Assembly (NCBI RefSeq): GCF_022179385.1
Contig: NZ_BPQS01000018.1
Coordinates: 1-64,000 of the forward strand
Direction: 5' to 3'
DNA: 64,000 nucleotides
DNA from: Methylobacterium longum
GTDB taxonomy: Bacteria; Pseudomonadota; Alphaproteobacteria; Rhizobiales; Beijerinckiaceae
A program made the translations under genes and the position numbers. Positions 18,250 to 27,719 of the stretch are shown here, piece after piece (position 1 is the first letter of the stretch; each line of letters opens with the position of its first letter). Below the pieces are notes generated by a model. It saw nothing but the letters and a program-made list of their open reading frames with translations. It made no database searches and was not told the DNA's origin.

Positions 18250-21200
18250 CTATTCGGCGGCGATCCGCGGCGCCGACGGGCGGCCGTCATTGGCGGGATG
18301 GGCCGGATCGAACGCGACCTCGTCCTGCGGGTCGTCGCGCTCGCCGACGAAGCGGCCCAGCAGGCGCCCCAGCACGCGCGACAGGTCGTCCATCAGGACG
18401 AAGATCGCCGGCACGAACACCAGCGACAGCACGGTCGAGACGATCAGGCCGCCGATCACCGCCACCGCCATGGGCGCGCGGAACTCGCCGCCGATCCCCA
18501 GCGCCATCGCGGACGGCACCATGCCGGCCGCCATGGCGATGGTCGTCATCACGATCGGCCGGGCGCGCTTGCGGCCCGCATCGACGATGGCGGTGTTGCG
18601 GTCCACGCCGGCGTGGATCTGCTCGACGGCGAAGTCCACCAGCATGATGGCGTTCTTGGTGACCACGCCCATCAGCATCAGGATGCCGATGACCACCGGC
18701 ATCGAGATCGGCATGTGGCAGATCAGGAGCGCCAGGATCGCGCCGCCGATCGAGAGCGGCAGCGAGAACAGGATGGTCAGCGGCTGCAGGAAGTTGCCGA
18801 ACAGCAGGATCAGCACGCCGAACACCATCATCAGGCCGGCGCCCATGGCCAGCGCGAAGCCCTCGAACACCTCGCCCATCACCTCGGCGTCGCCGGTCTG
18901 GCTGATCGTCACCCCGGGCGGCAGGTTCTTGGCGGTCGGCAGGTTCATGACCTTCGAGATCAGCTCGGCCAGGGCGTCCGTGCCCTGCATGTCGCCCTCG
19001 AGGGCGACGCGCACGGCGCGGTCGTAGCGGTCGATGCCGGTCGGCCCCTGGCCGAGGCTGATATCGGCCACCGTCGCGAGGGGCACGGCGGCCCCGCCCT
19101 TCACCGGCACCTTCAGGGTCTCCAGTTCGGAGAGCCGGCCGCGCAGGCTCTCGGGGAGCTGCACGCGGATCGGCACCTGCCGGTCCGCCGCGTTGAACTT
19201 GGCGAGGTTCATGCCGATGTCGCCGATGGTACCGACCCGAACCGTCTCCGCGATGGTGTCGGTGGAGACGCCGAGATCGGCCGCCACGCCTGGCTTCGGC
19301 CGGATCCGGACCTCCGTGCGGTCGAGGGGCGCGGTCGACATGACGTTGACGAGGTGCGGGACCTGCTGGGCCTCGCGCTGGAGCTTGGCCGCGGTCTCCG
19401 CCACGACGGCCTTGTCGGGGCCGGCGATGATCAGCGCGAGGTCGCGCTGGCCGCCCTCGCGCAGGGCCCAGAAGCGCAGGTCGGGCTCCTCCCTCAGGAT
19501 CGCGGCGACCTCCGCGTCGACCTGCTTCTGGGTCTTGTCGCGGGTGTTCTTCGGGGTGAGATTGATGGTGAGGCTGGCGAGCCGCACCTCCTTCTTGGCC
19601 GGCAGCTGGCGGCCGCCGTCCACGAACACGCTCTTCACCTCGGGGAGCGCGCGGATCTTGCCGACGATCCGGTCCGCGACCCGGACCGTGTCGGGCAGGC
19701 GGGCGCCGGGCGGCAGCTCGACAACGAACAGCGTGCGGGCCTGATCCTCCGCCGGCAGGAAGCCCGCGGGCAGCAGGCCCGTGGAGGCGATGGACGCGGC
19801 GAAGCACGCGATGCCGAGCACCAGTGTGATGAACTTGTGCCGCACCGACCACGCCACCAGCCGGGTGTAGCCGCGCATCACGACGCCGTCGCGCTCGTGG
19901 TCCGGCCCGTGGTCGCGCAGAAAATAGGCGGCGAGCAGCGGCGTGATCAGCCGCGCCACCAGCAGCGACATGAACACCGCCGCCGCGATGGTCAGGCCGA
20001 ACTGCTTGAAGTACTGGCCCGCGATCCCGCCCATGAACGACACGGGCGAGAAGATCGCGATGATCGTCGCCGTGATCGCGATGACCGCGAGCCCGATCTC
20101 GTCGGCGGCCTCCAGGGAGGCGCGGTAGGGCGACTTCCCCATCCGCATGTGGCGGACGATGTTCTCGATCTCCACGATCGCGTCGTCGACGAGGATGCCG
20201 GTGACCAGCGTGATCGCCAGCAGGCTGACCGCATTGAGCGAGAAGCCCAGCGCGCTCATCACCCAGAAGGTCGGCAGCACCGAGAGAGGCAGCGCCACGG
20301 CGGCGATCAGGGTCGCCCGCCAGTCGCGCAGGAACAGCAGCACCACAACCACGGCGAGGGCCGCGCCCTCGATCAGGCCCATCATGGCCGAGTGGTAGTT
20401 GCCGATGGTGTTGTCGACGCTGGTGTCGATCAGGTCGAACCGCACGTTGGGGTTCGCCGCGTGGAGCGCCGCGATCTTCTTGGCGACCCCGACCGAGACG
20501 TCGGCGTCGCTCGCGCCGCTGGCGCGGGAGATCGCGAAGGCCACCACCGGCTCGCCGTTGAAGCGCGCGAAGGTGCGGGGCTCCTCGGCGGTGTCCGAGA
20601 GGGTCGCCAGCTCGTCGAGGCGGACCTTGCGGTTGCCCGGTACGACGATGGAGGTCTTGGCCAGCGTGTCGAGGCTCGCCGAGGCGGCGAGCGCCCGGAT
20701 CGACTGCTCCTGGCCGCCGACCTCGGCCCGCCCGCCGGCCATGTCGGCCGAGGTCAGGCGCAACTGCCGGTTCACGTCCGCGGCGGTGATGCCGAGGGCC
20801 AGCAGCCGGTCGGGCTTCAGGGTGACGCGGATCTCGCGGGCGACGCCGCCGAGGCGCTCGACGCCGCCGACCCCCTTCACGCTCTGCAGGCCGCGCGCGA
20901 CCACGTCGTCCACGAACCACGACAGGTCCTCCGGCATCATGGCGGGCGCGGAGGCGCCGTAGACCATGATCGGCAGGCCGGCGATCTCGACGCGGGAGAC
21001 GATCGGCTCGTCGATGGTGCGCGGCAGGTTCTGCCGGATCTTGGCGATGGCGTCCTTGACGTCGTTGGTCGCCCGATCCTGGTTCACCTCCAGGCGGAAC
21101 TCGATCGTGGTGGTGGAGGTGCCCTCCGTGATGGTCGACAGGATGTGCTTGACGCCCTTCACCCCGGCCACCGAATCCTCGACCCACTTCGTGACCTGGG

Positions 21201-21387
21201 TCTGCAATTCGGAGGGGGCCGCCCCCGACTGGGTGATCGTCACCGAGACGATCGGGATGTCGATGTTCGGGAACCGGGTGATCGGCAGGGCGCGGAAGCT
21301 CACCAGCCCCAGGATCATCAGGACCAGGAACAGGACCACTGAGGGGAGCGGCTTGCGGATCGCCCAGGCGGAGACGTTGAGGCGCAT
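18250..21387 (-). CDS. RND efflux transporter permease (HAE1, AcrB/MexB-type)
   Basis: A 1045-residue inner-membrane proton antiporter of the hydrophobe/amphiphile efflux type. It has the expected twelve helices with two large periplasmic loops, and an internal duplication between the halves. The proton-relay segment LVTGILVDDAIVEIENIVRH in helix 4 keeps both adjacent Asp. The N-terminal SAWAIRKPLPSVVLFLVLMI and the helix-11/12 block GVVTKNAIMLVDFAVEQ are typical. It is 9 bases downstream of its adaptor gene, so the two are one operon. No outer-membrane factor gene is adjacent, so the pump must use a TolC-like channel encoded elsewhere. The substrates (drugs, solvents, fatty acids or plant compounds) cannot be told from sequence. 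Confidence 0.96.
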   Translation of the reverse strand: MRLNVSAWAIRKPLPSVVLFLVLMILGLVSFRALPITRFPNIDIPIVSVTITQSGAAPSELQTQVTKWVEDSVAGVKGVKHILSTITEGTSTTTIEFRLEVNQDRATNDVKDAIAKIRQNLPRTIDEPIVSRVEIAGLPIMVYGASAPAMMPEDLSWFVDDVVARGLQSVKGVGGVERLGGVAREIRVTLKPDRLLALGITAADVNRQLRLTSADMAGGRAEVGGQEQSIRALAASASLDTLAKTSIVVPGNRKVRLDELATLSDTAEEPRTFARFNGEPVVAFAISRASGASDADVSVGVAKKIAALHAANPNVRFDLIDTSVDNTIGNYHSAMMGLIEGAALAVVVVLLFLRDWRATLIAAVALPLSVLPTFWVMSALGFSLNAVSLLAITLVTGILVDDAIVEIENIVRHMRMGKSPYRASLEAADEIGLAVIAITATIIAIFSPVSFMGGIAGQYFKQFGLTIAAAVFMSLLVARLITPLLAAYFLRDHGPDHERDGVVMRGYTRLVAWSVRHKFITLVLGIACFAASIASTGLLPAGFLPAEDQARTLFVVELPPGARLPDTVRVADRIVGKIRALPEVKSVFVDGGRQLPAKKEVRLASLTINLTPKNTRDKTQKQVDAEVAAILREEPDLRFWALREGGQRDLALIIAGPDKAVVAETAAKLQREAQQVPHLVNVMSTAPLDRTEVRIRPKPGVAADLGVSTDTIAETVRVGTIGDIGMNLAKFNAADRQVPIRVQLPESLRGRLSELETLKVPVKGGAAVPLATVADISLGQGPTGIDRYDRAVRVALEGDMQGTDALAELISKVMNLPTAKNLPPGVTISQTGDAEVMGEVFEGFALAMGAGLMMVFGVLILLFGNFLQPLTILFSLPLSIGGAILALLICHMPISMPVVIGILMLMGVVTKNAIMLVDFAVEQIHAGVDRNTAIVDAGRKRARPIVMTTIAMAAGMVPSAMALGIGGEFRAPMAVAVIGGLIVSTVLSLVFVPAIFVLMDDLSRVLGRLLGRFVGERDDPQDEVAFDPAHPANDGRPSAPRIAAE

Positions 21388-21396
21388 GCTTCTGTC

Positions 21397-22620
21397 CTAC
21401 CGCGGGGCCGCGTCGGCCATGGGCGCCGCCATCGGCGTATCGGTCGACGGTACGGCACGCACCCGGTCGCCGTCGCGCAGGAAGCTGCCGGCGCGGGCCA
21501 CGATGCTCTCGCCGGCGGCGACGCCCGAGCGGATCTCCGTGTAGCCCTCCGAGGAGAGGCCCGTGGTGACCGGCCGCGCCTCGACGCGCCCGTCCTTCGC
21601 CACCAGCACGCTGGCCCGGCCGTCCGCCGCGTAGAGCAGGCTGGATACCGGGACCGCGACGCCCGTGCGGCGGGCCACCTCCACGTTGCCGCGGGCGAAG
21701 GCGCCGATGCGCAGGGCCGGATCCTCCCCGAGCCGGATCCGGACCTTGCCCAGCCGCGTCGCGCGGTCGACCTCGGGATAGACGCGGCGCACCTTGCCGG
21801 TGAGGCGGCGGCCATCGTCGAGATCGAGGCTCGCCGGGTTGCCGACCTGAAGGCGCGCCAGCGACGTCTCGGGCACCTCACCCTCCAGTTCGATCTCGCC
21901 CCGGGCGATCAGGCGGAACAGCGGCTCGCCCACGGCGGTGGCGGTGGCGCCGATCCGGGCGGTGCGGCGGTTGATGATGCCGGCTTCCGGTGCGCGGATG
22001 TCGGCCCGGGCGCGCCGGAGGGCGATCTCGGATCCCGAGGCCCGCGCGGTCGCGAGGTCGGCCTGGGCGGATTGCAGCCCGCCCTTGGCGGCGGCGACGC
22101 GCCCCTCGGCCCCCTGCGCCGCAGAGACGCGCTGTTCCAGCACGGCCGCGGTGGCGTTGCCGGTCTTGGCGAGGGCCTGGGCCCGCTCCAGCGCCTGCTT
22201 GGCCTCCACGTTGGCGGCCTCCGCCTGGACGATCTGACTCCGCGCCTGGACGATGGCGGCCTCGGCCCGGGCGACCGCCGCGGCGTTCGAGGCCTCCTGG
22301 GTGGCGATCATCTCCAGCGACAGCCTAGCGAGCACCTGGCCCTTCGTGACGCGATCCCCCTCCTCGACCAGAAGGTCGGTGATGCGCAGGCCCTCGACCT
22401 CGGGGGAGACGAGGATCTCGTCGCGGGGCACCAGCGTCCCGGTGACGACGGCGCGCTCGACGATCTCGCGGCTCTCCGCCGGGACCACGGTGACCGCAGG
22501 CGCGATGGCGGCGGCATCGGGGACGGCGGCGGTCTCGACGGCGCGGACCGGCGCCGCGGCGAGCATCGCGAGCCCGCACAGGAGACCCAGGCGGGGCGCG
22601 CGCCAGCGGACGTACTTCAC
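21397..22620 (-). CDS. RND efflux periplasmic adaptor subunit (membrane fusion protein)
   Basis: A 407-residue adaptor that links the permease to an outer-membrane channel. The proposed start is GTG 22620: TGAGG lies 9 bases before it and the product begins with a signal peptide (MKYVRWRAPRLGLLCGLAML, then AAAPVRA before VETA). The longer frame from 22689 would put 23 polar residues before that signal. After the N-terminal beta segment comes a barrel-sandwich half (SPEVEGLRITDLLVEEGDRVTKGQVLA), then an Ala/Gln-rich coiled-coil hairpin at about 95-175, the second lipoyl half, and beta-barrel and membrane-proximal domains. The C-terminal tail is Met/Pro/Ala-rich. It is transcribed first, with the permease directly after. 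Confidence 0.93.
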   Translation of the reverse strand: MKYVRWRAPRLGLLCGLAMLAAAPVRAVETAAVPDAAAIAPAVTVVPAESREIVERAVVTGTLVPRDEILVSPEVEGLRITDLLVEEGDRVTKGQVLARLSLEMIATQEASNAAAVARAEAAIVQARSQIVQAEAANVEAKQALERAQALAKTGNATAAVLEQRVSAAQGAEGRVAAAKGGLQSAQADLATARASGSEIALRRARADIRAPEAGIINRRTARIGATATAVGEPLFRLIARGEIELEGEVPETSLARLQVGNPASLDLDDGRRLTGKVRRVYPEVDRATRLGKVRIRLGEDPALRIGAFARGNVEVARRTGVAVPVSSLLYAADGRASVLVAKDGRVEARPVTTGLSSEGYTEIRSGVAAGESIVARAGSFLRDGDRVRAVPSTDTPMAAPMADAAPR

Positions 22621-22867
22621 GACGGGAGCCTCACATGCGGTACGTGACTGGTATCGCCTCTCCCTCGCTGTGCAGGCCGGCGTTTTCATGGCGAGTTATC
22701 CTGAACACCCGCCAGCATAGCGCCGTCGGCGCGCGCCGTCCGCCGGACCTCGCGCCGCAGGTGAGGGCGCGACGCGGATCGTAGCAGTTTAGCTTTTTCA
22801 GGCTGCAACCGCGCTCCAATAGAGACGTTAACGGGACGATAGTCTTCTCGCGCCCGGGAAAGAATCG

Positions 22868-23050
22868 ATGAGCATCTTTCAGATCAAGCAGACGAAGAGC
22901 GGCGCCGTGCTCTGGACCGGCGCGGCCGACAACGAGCAGACGGCCCTCGACGCCATGGCGCGCGAGGCCGGCTACCGCGACTTCTCGGCGCTGCCGGACG
23001 CCATCCGGGCCGACGGGATCGAGGCCGCGAAGCTCGACCTGAACGCCTGA
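22868..23050 (+). CDS. Small hypothetical protein (60 aa)
   Basis: A 60-residue cytoplasmic protein of unknown function, beginning MSIFQIKQTKSGAVLWTG and ending AAKLDLNA. It is well balanced in composition, with no signal or membrane segment, and GGGAAAG upstream is a usable binding site. The beta-rich start followed by an Ala-rich helix looks like a folded small domain, not a shadow frame. It is divergent from the RND operon, with about 250 bases between the starts, and convergent with the glycosyltransferase operon. Confidence 0.7.
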   Translation: MSIFQIKQTKSGAVLWTGAADNEQTALDAMAREAGYRDFSALPDAIRADGIEAAKLDLNA

Positions 23051-23111
23051 TCGGTTCGGCGGCCGGCCGCGCGGAACCGGTCGGGATCTCCGTCCGCGAC
23101 GGGCGTTCCCG

Positions 23112-24158
23112 TCACCCGCAGTCGCGCTGCCCGATGAGCGCCTCGATGGTCGCCGCGCAGTCCCGCACGGCGTCCGGCCGGTGCAGCGCGCCGATCACGG
23201 CGGGGTCGAGGGCGAGCCCCGCCCGCACCAGCGCCGGCCAGGCGGCAGCCGGCGGCCAGCCCTCGTGCACGATCGCGGCGCCAAGCCGTGCCAGCGCTTC
23301 GGCCTTCTCGGTCTGCTCGCCATAGGCCCGCTCCTCCGGCAGGCAGATGAACCGCTTGGCTTGCCCGGCGGCCAGCGCCACGACGCCGTCGCCGCCGCCG
23401 CCGATCAGCAGCGACGCCCGGGCGACCCGCGCCTCGACGTCGGAGACCCAGCCGTGCAGGTGCAGGTTGTCCGGCGTCGCGCCGGAACCCGAGACCGGCC
23501 CCAGGACGTGCCATGGCCGGTCCGGCACGGACCGGGCCGCCGCCGCGAGGTCCGCGACGTGCCCCCCCGCGCCGCCGCGGCCGAACACCACGACGATGTC
23601 GCGGCTCGCCTCGGGCGGGGCCTGTGCCGCCGCCCCGAGGAAGCCCGCATAGACCGTCTTGGCCCGGACCCAGTCCGGCACCCCCGCGCCGTCGAGGGCT
23701 GCCGGGAAGGGGGCGAGGATCCGCGCGGCGCTCCGGAAGGCTTCGAGATGCGGCTGGTCGGTCCGGGTGCCGGCGAGCCGCACCACCACGGTCGGCACCG
23801 ACAGGAGGCGCGCGAACAGCGCCACCTCCACCGAGACATCCACCACGATGAGGGCCGGTTCCGTCCGCGCCACCCAGTCGGCGATGCGCGCCATCCGGGT
23901 TCGCACGCCGGGATGGTTCAGGGGCGCGTAGTGCAGGGCTTCCGGCCGCCCGGCCGCGCCGTCCAGGCCGTCGAACGCGGCCAAGCCGTCCAGCGGGCGG
24001 TCGTCCGGCAGGTTGAGGATGTCGAGCCCGGCGGTGTCGAACCCGGTGAGCGTGCCGAGGATCGTGCAGGGCCGGGGCAGGGCGGACGCGACGATGCGGG
24101 CGCGCTGGAGGTGGCCTGCGCCCTGATGATGGACGTACCAGCCGATCCCGCGGGTCAC
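23112..24158 (-). CDS. Glycosyltransferase, MurG/GT28-like (GT-B fold)
   Basis: A 348-residue protein with the layout of GT-B glycosyltransferases of the MurG/MGT type. It starts GIGWYVHHQGAGHLQRAR with the N-terminal Gly-His motif, has the central VFGRGGAGGHVADLAAAA, and a C-terminal nucleotide-sugar segment ASLLIGGGGDGVVALAAG followed by PEERAYGEQTEKAEALARLG. The start is the GTG at 24158, which overlaps the stop of the upstream GT2 gene by four bases (GTGA), so translation is coupled. The apparent longer frame to 25268 is the shadow of that upstream gene. It is the last gene of a three-glycosyltransferase operon. Donor and acceptor are unknown. Confidence 0.8.
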   Translation of the reverse strand: MTRGIGWYVHHQGAGHLQRARIVASALPRPCTILGTLTGFDTAGLDILNLPDDRPLDGLAAFDGLDGAAGRPEALHYAPLNHPGVRTRMARIADWVARTEPALIVVDVSVEVALFARLLSVPTVVVRLAGTRTDQPHLEAFRSAARILAPFPAALDGAGVPDWVRAKTVYAGFLGAAAQAPPEASRDIVVVFGRGGAGGHVADLAAAARSVPDRPWHVLGPVSGSGATPDNLHLHGWVSDVEARVARASLLIGGGGDGVVALAAGQAKRFICLPEERAYGEQTEKAEALARLGAAIVHEGWPPAAAWPALVRAGLALDPAVIGALHRPDAVRDCAATIEALIGQRDCG

Positions 24159-25249
24159 GCGGCGTCCCGCAGGGCGAAGGCCAGTGCGTCGAGGTCGGCG
24201 AGCGCCTGATCGAGGGGGCATTCCGGCGCCGGCGGGCTTCGCGACTCGAGGATGCGGTCGGCCCGCTCCACGAAGGCGATGTCGTTGGGGCAGGCACCGA
24301 CGGCGGCGAGATCGTCCGCGCCGAGCCCGAGTCGCGCGCAGGCGGCGGTGCGGGCCGCGGGGGCGAGGTGGAACGCCCGGCGCAGGGCCGCCCGCCGCAG
24401 GATCAGGGCCTGCCAATGGGCCGCCTCGGGCAGGAGATAGGCTTCGCCGTCGCGGACGCGGACGCGGCGGGCCATCTCGGTGGCCATGCCGCCGGAGACC
24501 CGGCCCTGATGGCGCGCCGAGACCATCACCTGCACGTCCGGGCAATGGCGCAGGCGGGCGCCCTGGGCCCGCAGCAGCCCGACCAGCGCGTTGTCCTCCC
24601 CGCAGGGCAGCGGCGGCAGGCCGCCCACCGCCCGGTAGAGCGCGGCCGGCACGGCGAGGCTCGCCCCGGTGTGGTCGCCGTGCCGGGGGGCGGGATCGTG
24701 CGGCGGTGGATCGAGGATGTCCTCCAGGCGCCGGACGCCGGACCAGTAGCGCTCGATGCGCCCGTGCAGGGCCGCGAGCTCGGGATCCGTCGCGCCCTCG
24801 TCGTCGATCACGAGCCGGCCGCCGACCACGTCGGCGGAGCGCAGGGCGCGCCGATTGGCGGTGACCCAGTCGGCCGGCAGGCGGGCATCGGCGTCCGTGG
24901 TGAGCAGGATCCCGTCCGGTCCCGCCTCGGCGGCGAGCCAGTCGGCGCCGGCATCGAGGGCCATGCGCCGCGCGGTGCCGACATGGGCCTCCGGGCCGGC
25001 GAGCGTCACGTCGATGAGGCGGAGCGCCAGGGCCGCGAGGATGCCCGAAGCCTCCACGTCCCGGACCGCCGCGACGGTCCCGTCCGTGCAGTTGTTGGCG
25101 AGCACCACGACGCGCAGCGGCGCCCGGGCCGAGATGCCGTCCTGCGCGGCCAGCGAGGCGAGCAGGCGCGGCAGCCGCTCCGCCTCGTTCCGGGCGGGGA
25201 TGCAGACCACGCAAGGGCGGGCCGCCGGGATGTCGGCATCGGTGGTCAT
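24155..25249 (-). CDS. Glycosyltransferase family 2
   Basis: A 364-residue GT-A enzyme. Residues 13-60 form the nucleotide-binding start (VVCIPARNEAERLPRLLASL, then VVVLANNCTDGT). The metal-binding DXD is TTDADARLPADWV at about 112-125, and the acceptor-side loop is CGEDNALVGLLRAQGARL at about 218-235. No membrane segment is seen, so it is a soluble or peripheral enzyme using a nucleotide-activated sugar. The binding site GGGAGA precedes the ATG. It overlaps the following gene by four bases and follows the GT4 gene by 76 bases. The C-terminal hundred residues (DLAAVGACPNDIAFVERADRIL) match no domain I can name. Confidence 0.87.
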   Translation of the reverse strand: MTTDADIPAARPCVVCIPARNEAERLPRLLASLAAQDGISARAPLRVVVLANNCTDGTVAAVRDVEASGILAALALRLIDVTLAGPEAHVGTARRMALDAGADWLAAEAGPDGILLTTDADARLPADWVTANRRALRSADVVGGRLVIDDEGATDPELAALHGRIERYWSGVRRLEDILDPPPHDPAPRHGDHTGASLAVPAALYRAVGGLPPLPCGEDNALVGLLRAQGARLRHCPDVQVMVSARHQGRVSGGMATEMARRVRVRDGEAYLLPEAAHWQALILRRAALRRAFHLAPAARTAACARLGLGADDLAAVGACPNDIAFVERADRILESRSPPAPECPLDQALADLDALAFALRDAA

Positions 25250-25325
25250 GTCGGGTCTCCCGAGGCACCGTCAGGTTCGGTGAAGGAGAGGGGCGCCCGT
25301 TCGGGAAGGGCGCGGATGTCCGGTC

Positions 25326-26420
25326 TCAGCCCCGTCCGCCGGCGACGCGCAGCGTCGGCTGCGCCCGCTCGGCGCACCGCGCCATCACGGCATCGTAGGC
25401 GTCCAGGTAGCGTTCGGTCATGGCCGTGGCGTCGTAGAGCGCCTCGGCCCGGTCGCGGCAGGCCCGGCGCGACAGGCCGGCGGCTTCTCGGATAGCCACC
25501 GCCAGGTCCTGCGGATCGTCCGGACGACCGAGCCGGCCGCAGGAGGCGTCGAGGATGTCGGGCATGGCGCCCCGGCGGAAGGCGGCGACCGGCGTGCCGC
25601 AGGCCAGCGCCTCCGCCACGACGAGGCCGAAGGGTTCCTCCCAGCGCGGCGAGACGATCGCCACGCGGGCGCGCCCGAGATGGTGCGCCAGGTCCCGGTG
25701 CGAGAGGTGGCCGAGATGGGTCAGGTCCGGCCCGAGCCGCGGGGCGATCTCGGCGTCCCAGTAGGCTGGATTGAGCCGGGGGCCCGCGAAGGTCAGGGGC
25801 AGCCCGGCCGCGCGCGCCGCGTCGATGGCGAGGTGCAGTCCCTTCTCGGGCACGATCCGGCCGGACCAGAACGCGTAGGCCGGGGCATCGGCCCGCTCGG
25901 AGAACGCGAAGGTCGAGAGGTCGACGCCGTTATCGACCACCTGCGCGCCGGGAACGATCTCCGCCCATTCCTGGGCCAGGGACGCGGACACGGCCAGGAA
26001 GGCCATGTCGGGATCGGCCTCCACGACGCCGCCGACGAGGGATTCGAAGGGCGGCGTGTGCAGCACCGTGATCCAGGGCAGGCCGAGCCGGCCGCTCTCG
26101 CGCAGCGGCAGCGCGTGCAGGGCGTTGTTGTGGACGAGATCGAAGCCGCCGGAAGCGACCATCTCCATCATCCGCCGGTAGGCATCCGCCTCCGCGCGGT
26201 CGATCGCCTCCTCGCGCTCCGGATCCAGCAGCGCATCGCCGGTGGGGTCGCACAGCATCACGGGATCGAGCGCCGGATCCGAGCCGCGGCTGGCGAACAG
26301 CGTCACGTCGTGCCCGCGCCGCTTCAACGCGACGGTGAGGAGATGCGTGTGCATCTCCAGGCCGCCGGCGTAGGGCTGGCCGATCGGGTACTTCAGATGT
26401 GCGAGGACAGCGATCTTCAC
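25326..26420 (-). CDS. Glycosyltransferase family 4
   Basis: A 364-residue GT-B retaining glycosyltransferase. The N-terminal domain begins MKIAVLAHLKYPIGQPYAGG, including the GG of the acceptor-side loop. The C-terminal domain has FWSGRIVPEKGLHLAIDAAR (about 188-207), a common GT4 block, and the donor-binding EPFGLVVAEALACGTPVAAF with the E-x7-E motif near residues 265-284. It is the first gene of the operon GT4-GT2-GT28-like. No polymerase, flippase or acyl-carrier genes are visible, so the product (a capsular sugar, a glycolipid or a small glycosylated metabolite) is open. Confidence 0.9.
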   Translation of the reverse strand: MKIAVLAHLKYPIGQPYAGGLEMHTHLLTVALKRRGHDVTLFASRGSDPALDPVMLCDPTGDALLDPEREEAIDRAEADAYRRMMEMVASGGFDLVHNNALHALPLRESGRLGLPWITVLHTPPFESLVGGVVEADPDMAFLAVSASLAQEWAEIVPGAQVVDNGVDLSTFAFSERADAPAYAFWSGRIVPEKGLHLAIDAARAAGLPLTFAGPRLNPAYWDAEIAPRLGPDLTHLGHLSHRDLAHHLGRARVAIVSPRWEEPFGLVVAEALACGTPVAAFRRGAMPDILDASCGRLGRPDDPQDLAVAIREAAGLSRRACRDRAEALYDATAMTERYLDAYDAVMARCAERAQPTLRVAGGRG

Positions 26421-26733
26421 GCGCGCACCGAATCCGGTTGGGTGGGGATTTCTGCCGCCCGCTGCGATCCGAAAGGACTTCTTTCCGCGGCGAGGGCGGC
26501 CGATATCATGCCGATTGTTTCTTCAACAAGCGTTGCGTTCCCGAGCCTGAAGCGACCGGAAACGTGGCGCTTGCCCGATCTCTAGGCCCGACGGCCTGAA
26601 CCGAAGATGATCGAGATGGGGGGCCGCCCGTTCACCTCGCGCCGGCCCCGCGCGGTCGCCGGGCCCGCGGCGAGCTGTTAAGCTGAGACATCGCCGAACG
26701 CCCGAGGCGGTGCGGGCAGGGGAGGGGGCGTCG
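26421..26733. other. Divergent intergenic region, GT operon / SPFH gene
   Basis: It should contain the promoters of both directions. The most AT-containing part is 26500-26560. A short GGGGAGGGGG precedes the SPFH start. The small frames here have no binding site, and I see no repeat or RNA. Confidence 0.4.
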
Positions 26734-27714
26734 ATGGGTCTTCCGGTGGGCTTGAGCGTCTTCGCGGTCGGCGTCGCGGCGCTCGCGATCATCACCCTGG
26801 CCGCGGGCGTGAAGATCGTTCCGCAGGGCTACGTCTACACGGTCGAGCGCTTTGGTCGCTACGCCCGCAGCCTCGAGGCCGGCCTCGGCCTGATTACCCC
26901 GTTCATCGAGCGCGTCGGCCGCCGGGTCAACGTCATGGAGCAGGTGATCGACGTCCCGAGTCAGCAGGCCTTCACCCGCGACAACGCCGGCGTCACCATC
27001 GACGCGGTGGTGTTCTATCAGGTGCTCGATGCGGCGCGCGCCTCCTACGAGGTCTCGAACCTCGATCTCGCGGCCACGACGCTGACGATGACCAACATCC
27101 GCACCGTGGTCGGCGCGATGGACCTCGACCAGCTGCTGGCCCACCGCGACGAGATCAACGAGCGGCTGCTCCGGGTGATGGACGCCGCGGCCTCGCCCTG
27201 GGGCGTCAAGATCAACCGGATCGAGATCAAGGACATCGTGCTGCCGGCCGACCTCGCCGGGGCCATGGCGCGCCAGATGAAGGCCGAGCGCGAGAAGCGG
27301 GCCTCGATCCTGGAGGCCGAAGGGCAGCGTGCCGCCGAGATCCTGCGGGCGGAGGGACGCAAGCAGTCGGCGATCCTGGAGGCGGAGGGCCGGCGCGAGG
27401 CCGCCTTCCGCGATGCCGAGGCGCGGGAGCGCTCCGCCGAAGCGGAGGCGGCGGCGACCGGGATGGTCAGCCGGGCGATCGCCGAGGGCGACATCGCGGC
27501 GGCGAACTTCCTGGTGGCGGAGAAGTACGTCGACGCGGTCCGGGCCATCGCCACCGCGCCCAATCAGCGGGTCGTCGTGGTGCCGATCGAGGCGGCGGCG
27601 CTGGCCGGGACGCTCGGCGGCATCGGCGAGCTCACCCGCAGCGTCTTCGGCGACGGGGCGGCGGCGCCCCGGCGTACGGGAACGCCGCCCAACGTCGCTC
27701 CGCCGCGGGCCTGA
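26734..27714 (+). CDS. SPFH/stomatin/Band 7 family membrane protein (QmcA-like)
   Basis: A 326-residue membrane-anchored protein. One N-terminal helix (LSVFAVGVAALAIITLAAGV) is followed by the SPFH domain: IVPQGYVYTVERFGRYARSL, then PFIERVGRRVNVMEQVIDVP, then SPWGVKINRIEIKDI, all typical of stomatin/paraslipin-type members. A long Ala/Glu/Arg-rich coiled coil follows at about 178-250. The start is ATG 26734, behind AGGGGAGGGGG; the GTG at 26710 has no such site. Members form oligomeric rings that scaffold membrane microdomains and quality control. The NfeD gene is 5 bases downstream, the standard pairing for this family. Confidence 0.93.
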   Translation: MGLPVGLSVFAVGVAALAIITLAAGVKIVPQGYVYTVERFGRYARSLEAGLGLITPFIERVGRRVNVMEQVIDVPSQQAFTRDNAGVTIDAVVFYQVLDAARASYEVSNLDLAATTLTMTNIRTVVGAMDLDQLLAHRDEINERLLRVMDAAASPWGVKINRIEIKDIVLPADLAGAMARQMKAEREKRASILEAEGQRAAEILRAEGRKQSAILEAEGRREAAFRDAEARERSAEAEAAATGMVSRAIAEGDIAAANFLVAEKYVDAVRAIATAPNQRVVVVPIEAAALAGTLGGIGELTRSVFGDGAAAPRRTGTPPNVAPPRA

Positions 27715-27719
27715 CGCCG

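Noticed and set aside
18190..21342. Very long open frame (about 1050 codons) on the plus strand opposite the RND permease
   Set aside because: It is Arg/His/Asp-rich with no domain, and lies antisense to a complete, well-matched permease. High-GC genes commonly leave such open antisense frames.
23112..25268. A single 718-codon glycosyltransferase frame
   Set aside because: Only the part after 24158 is genuine. The upstream part reads the GT2 gene in the wrong frame; the two genes overlap by four bases instead.
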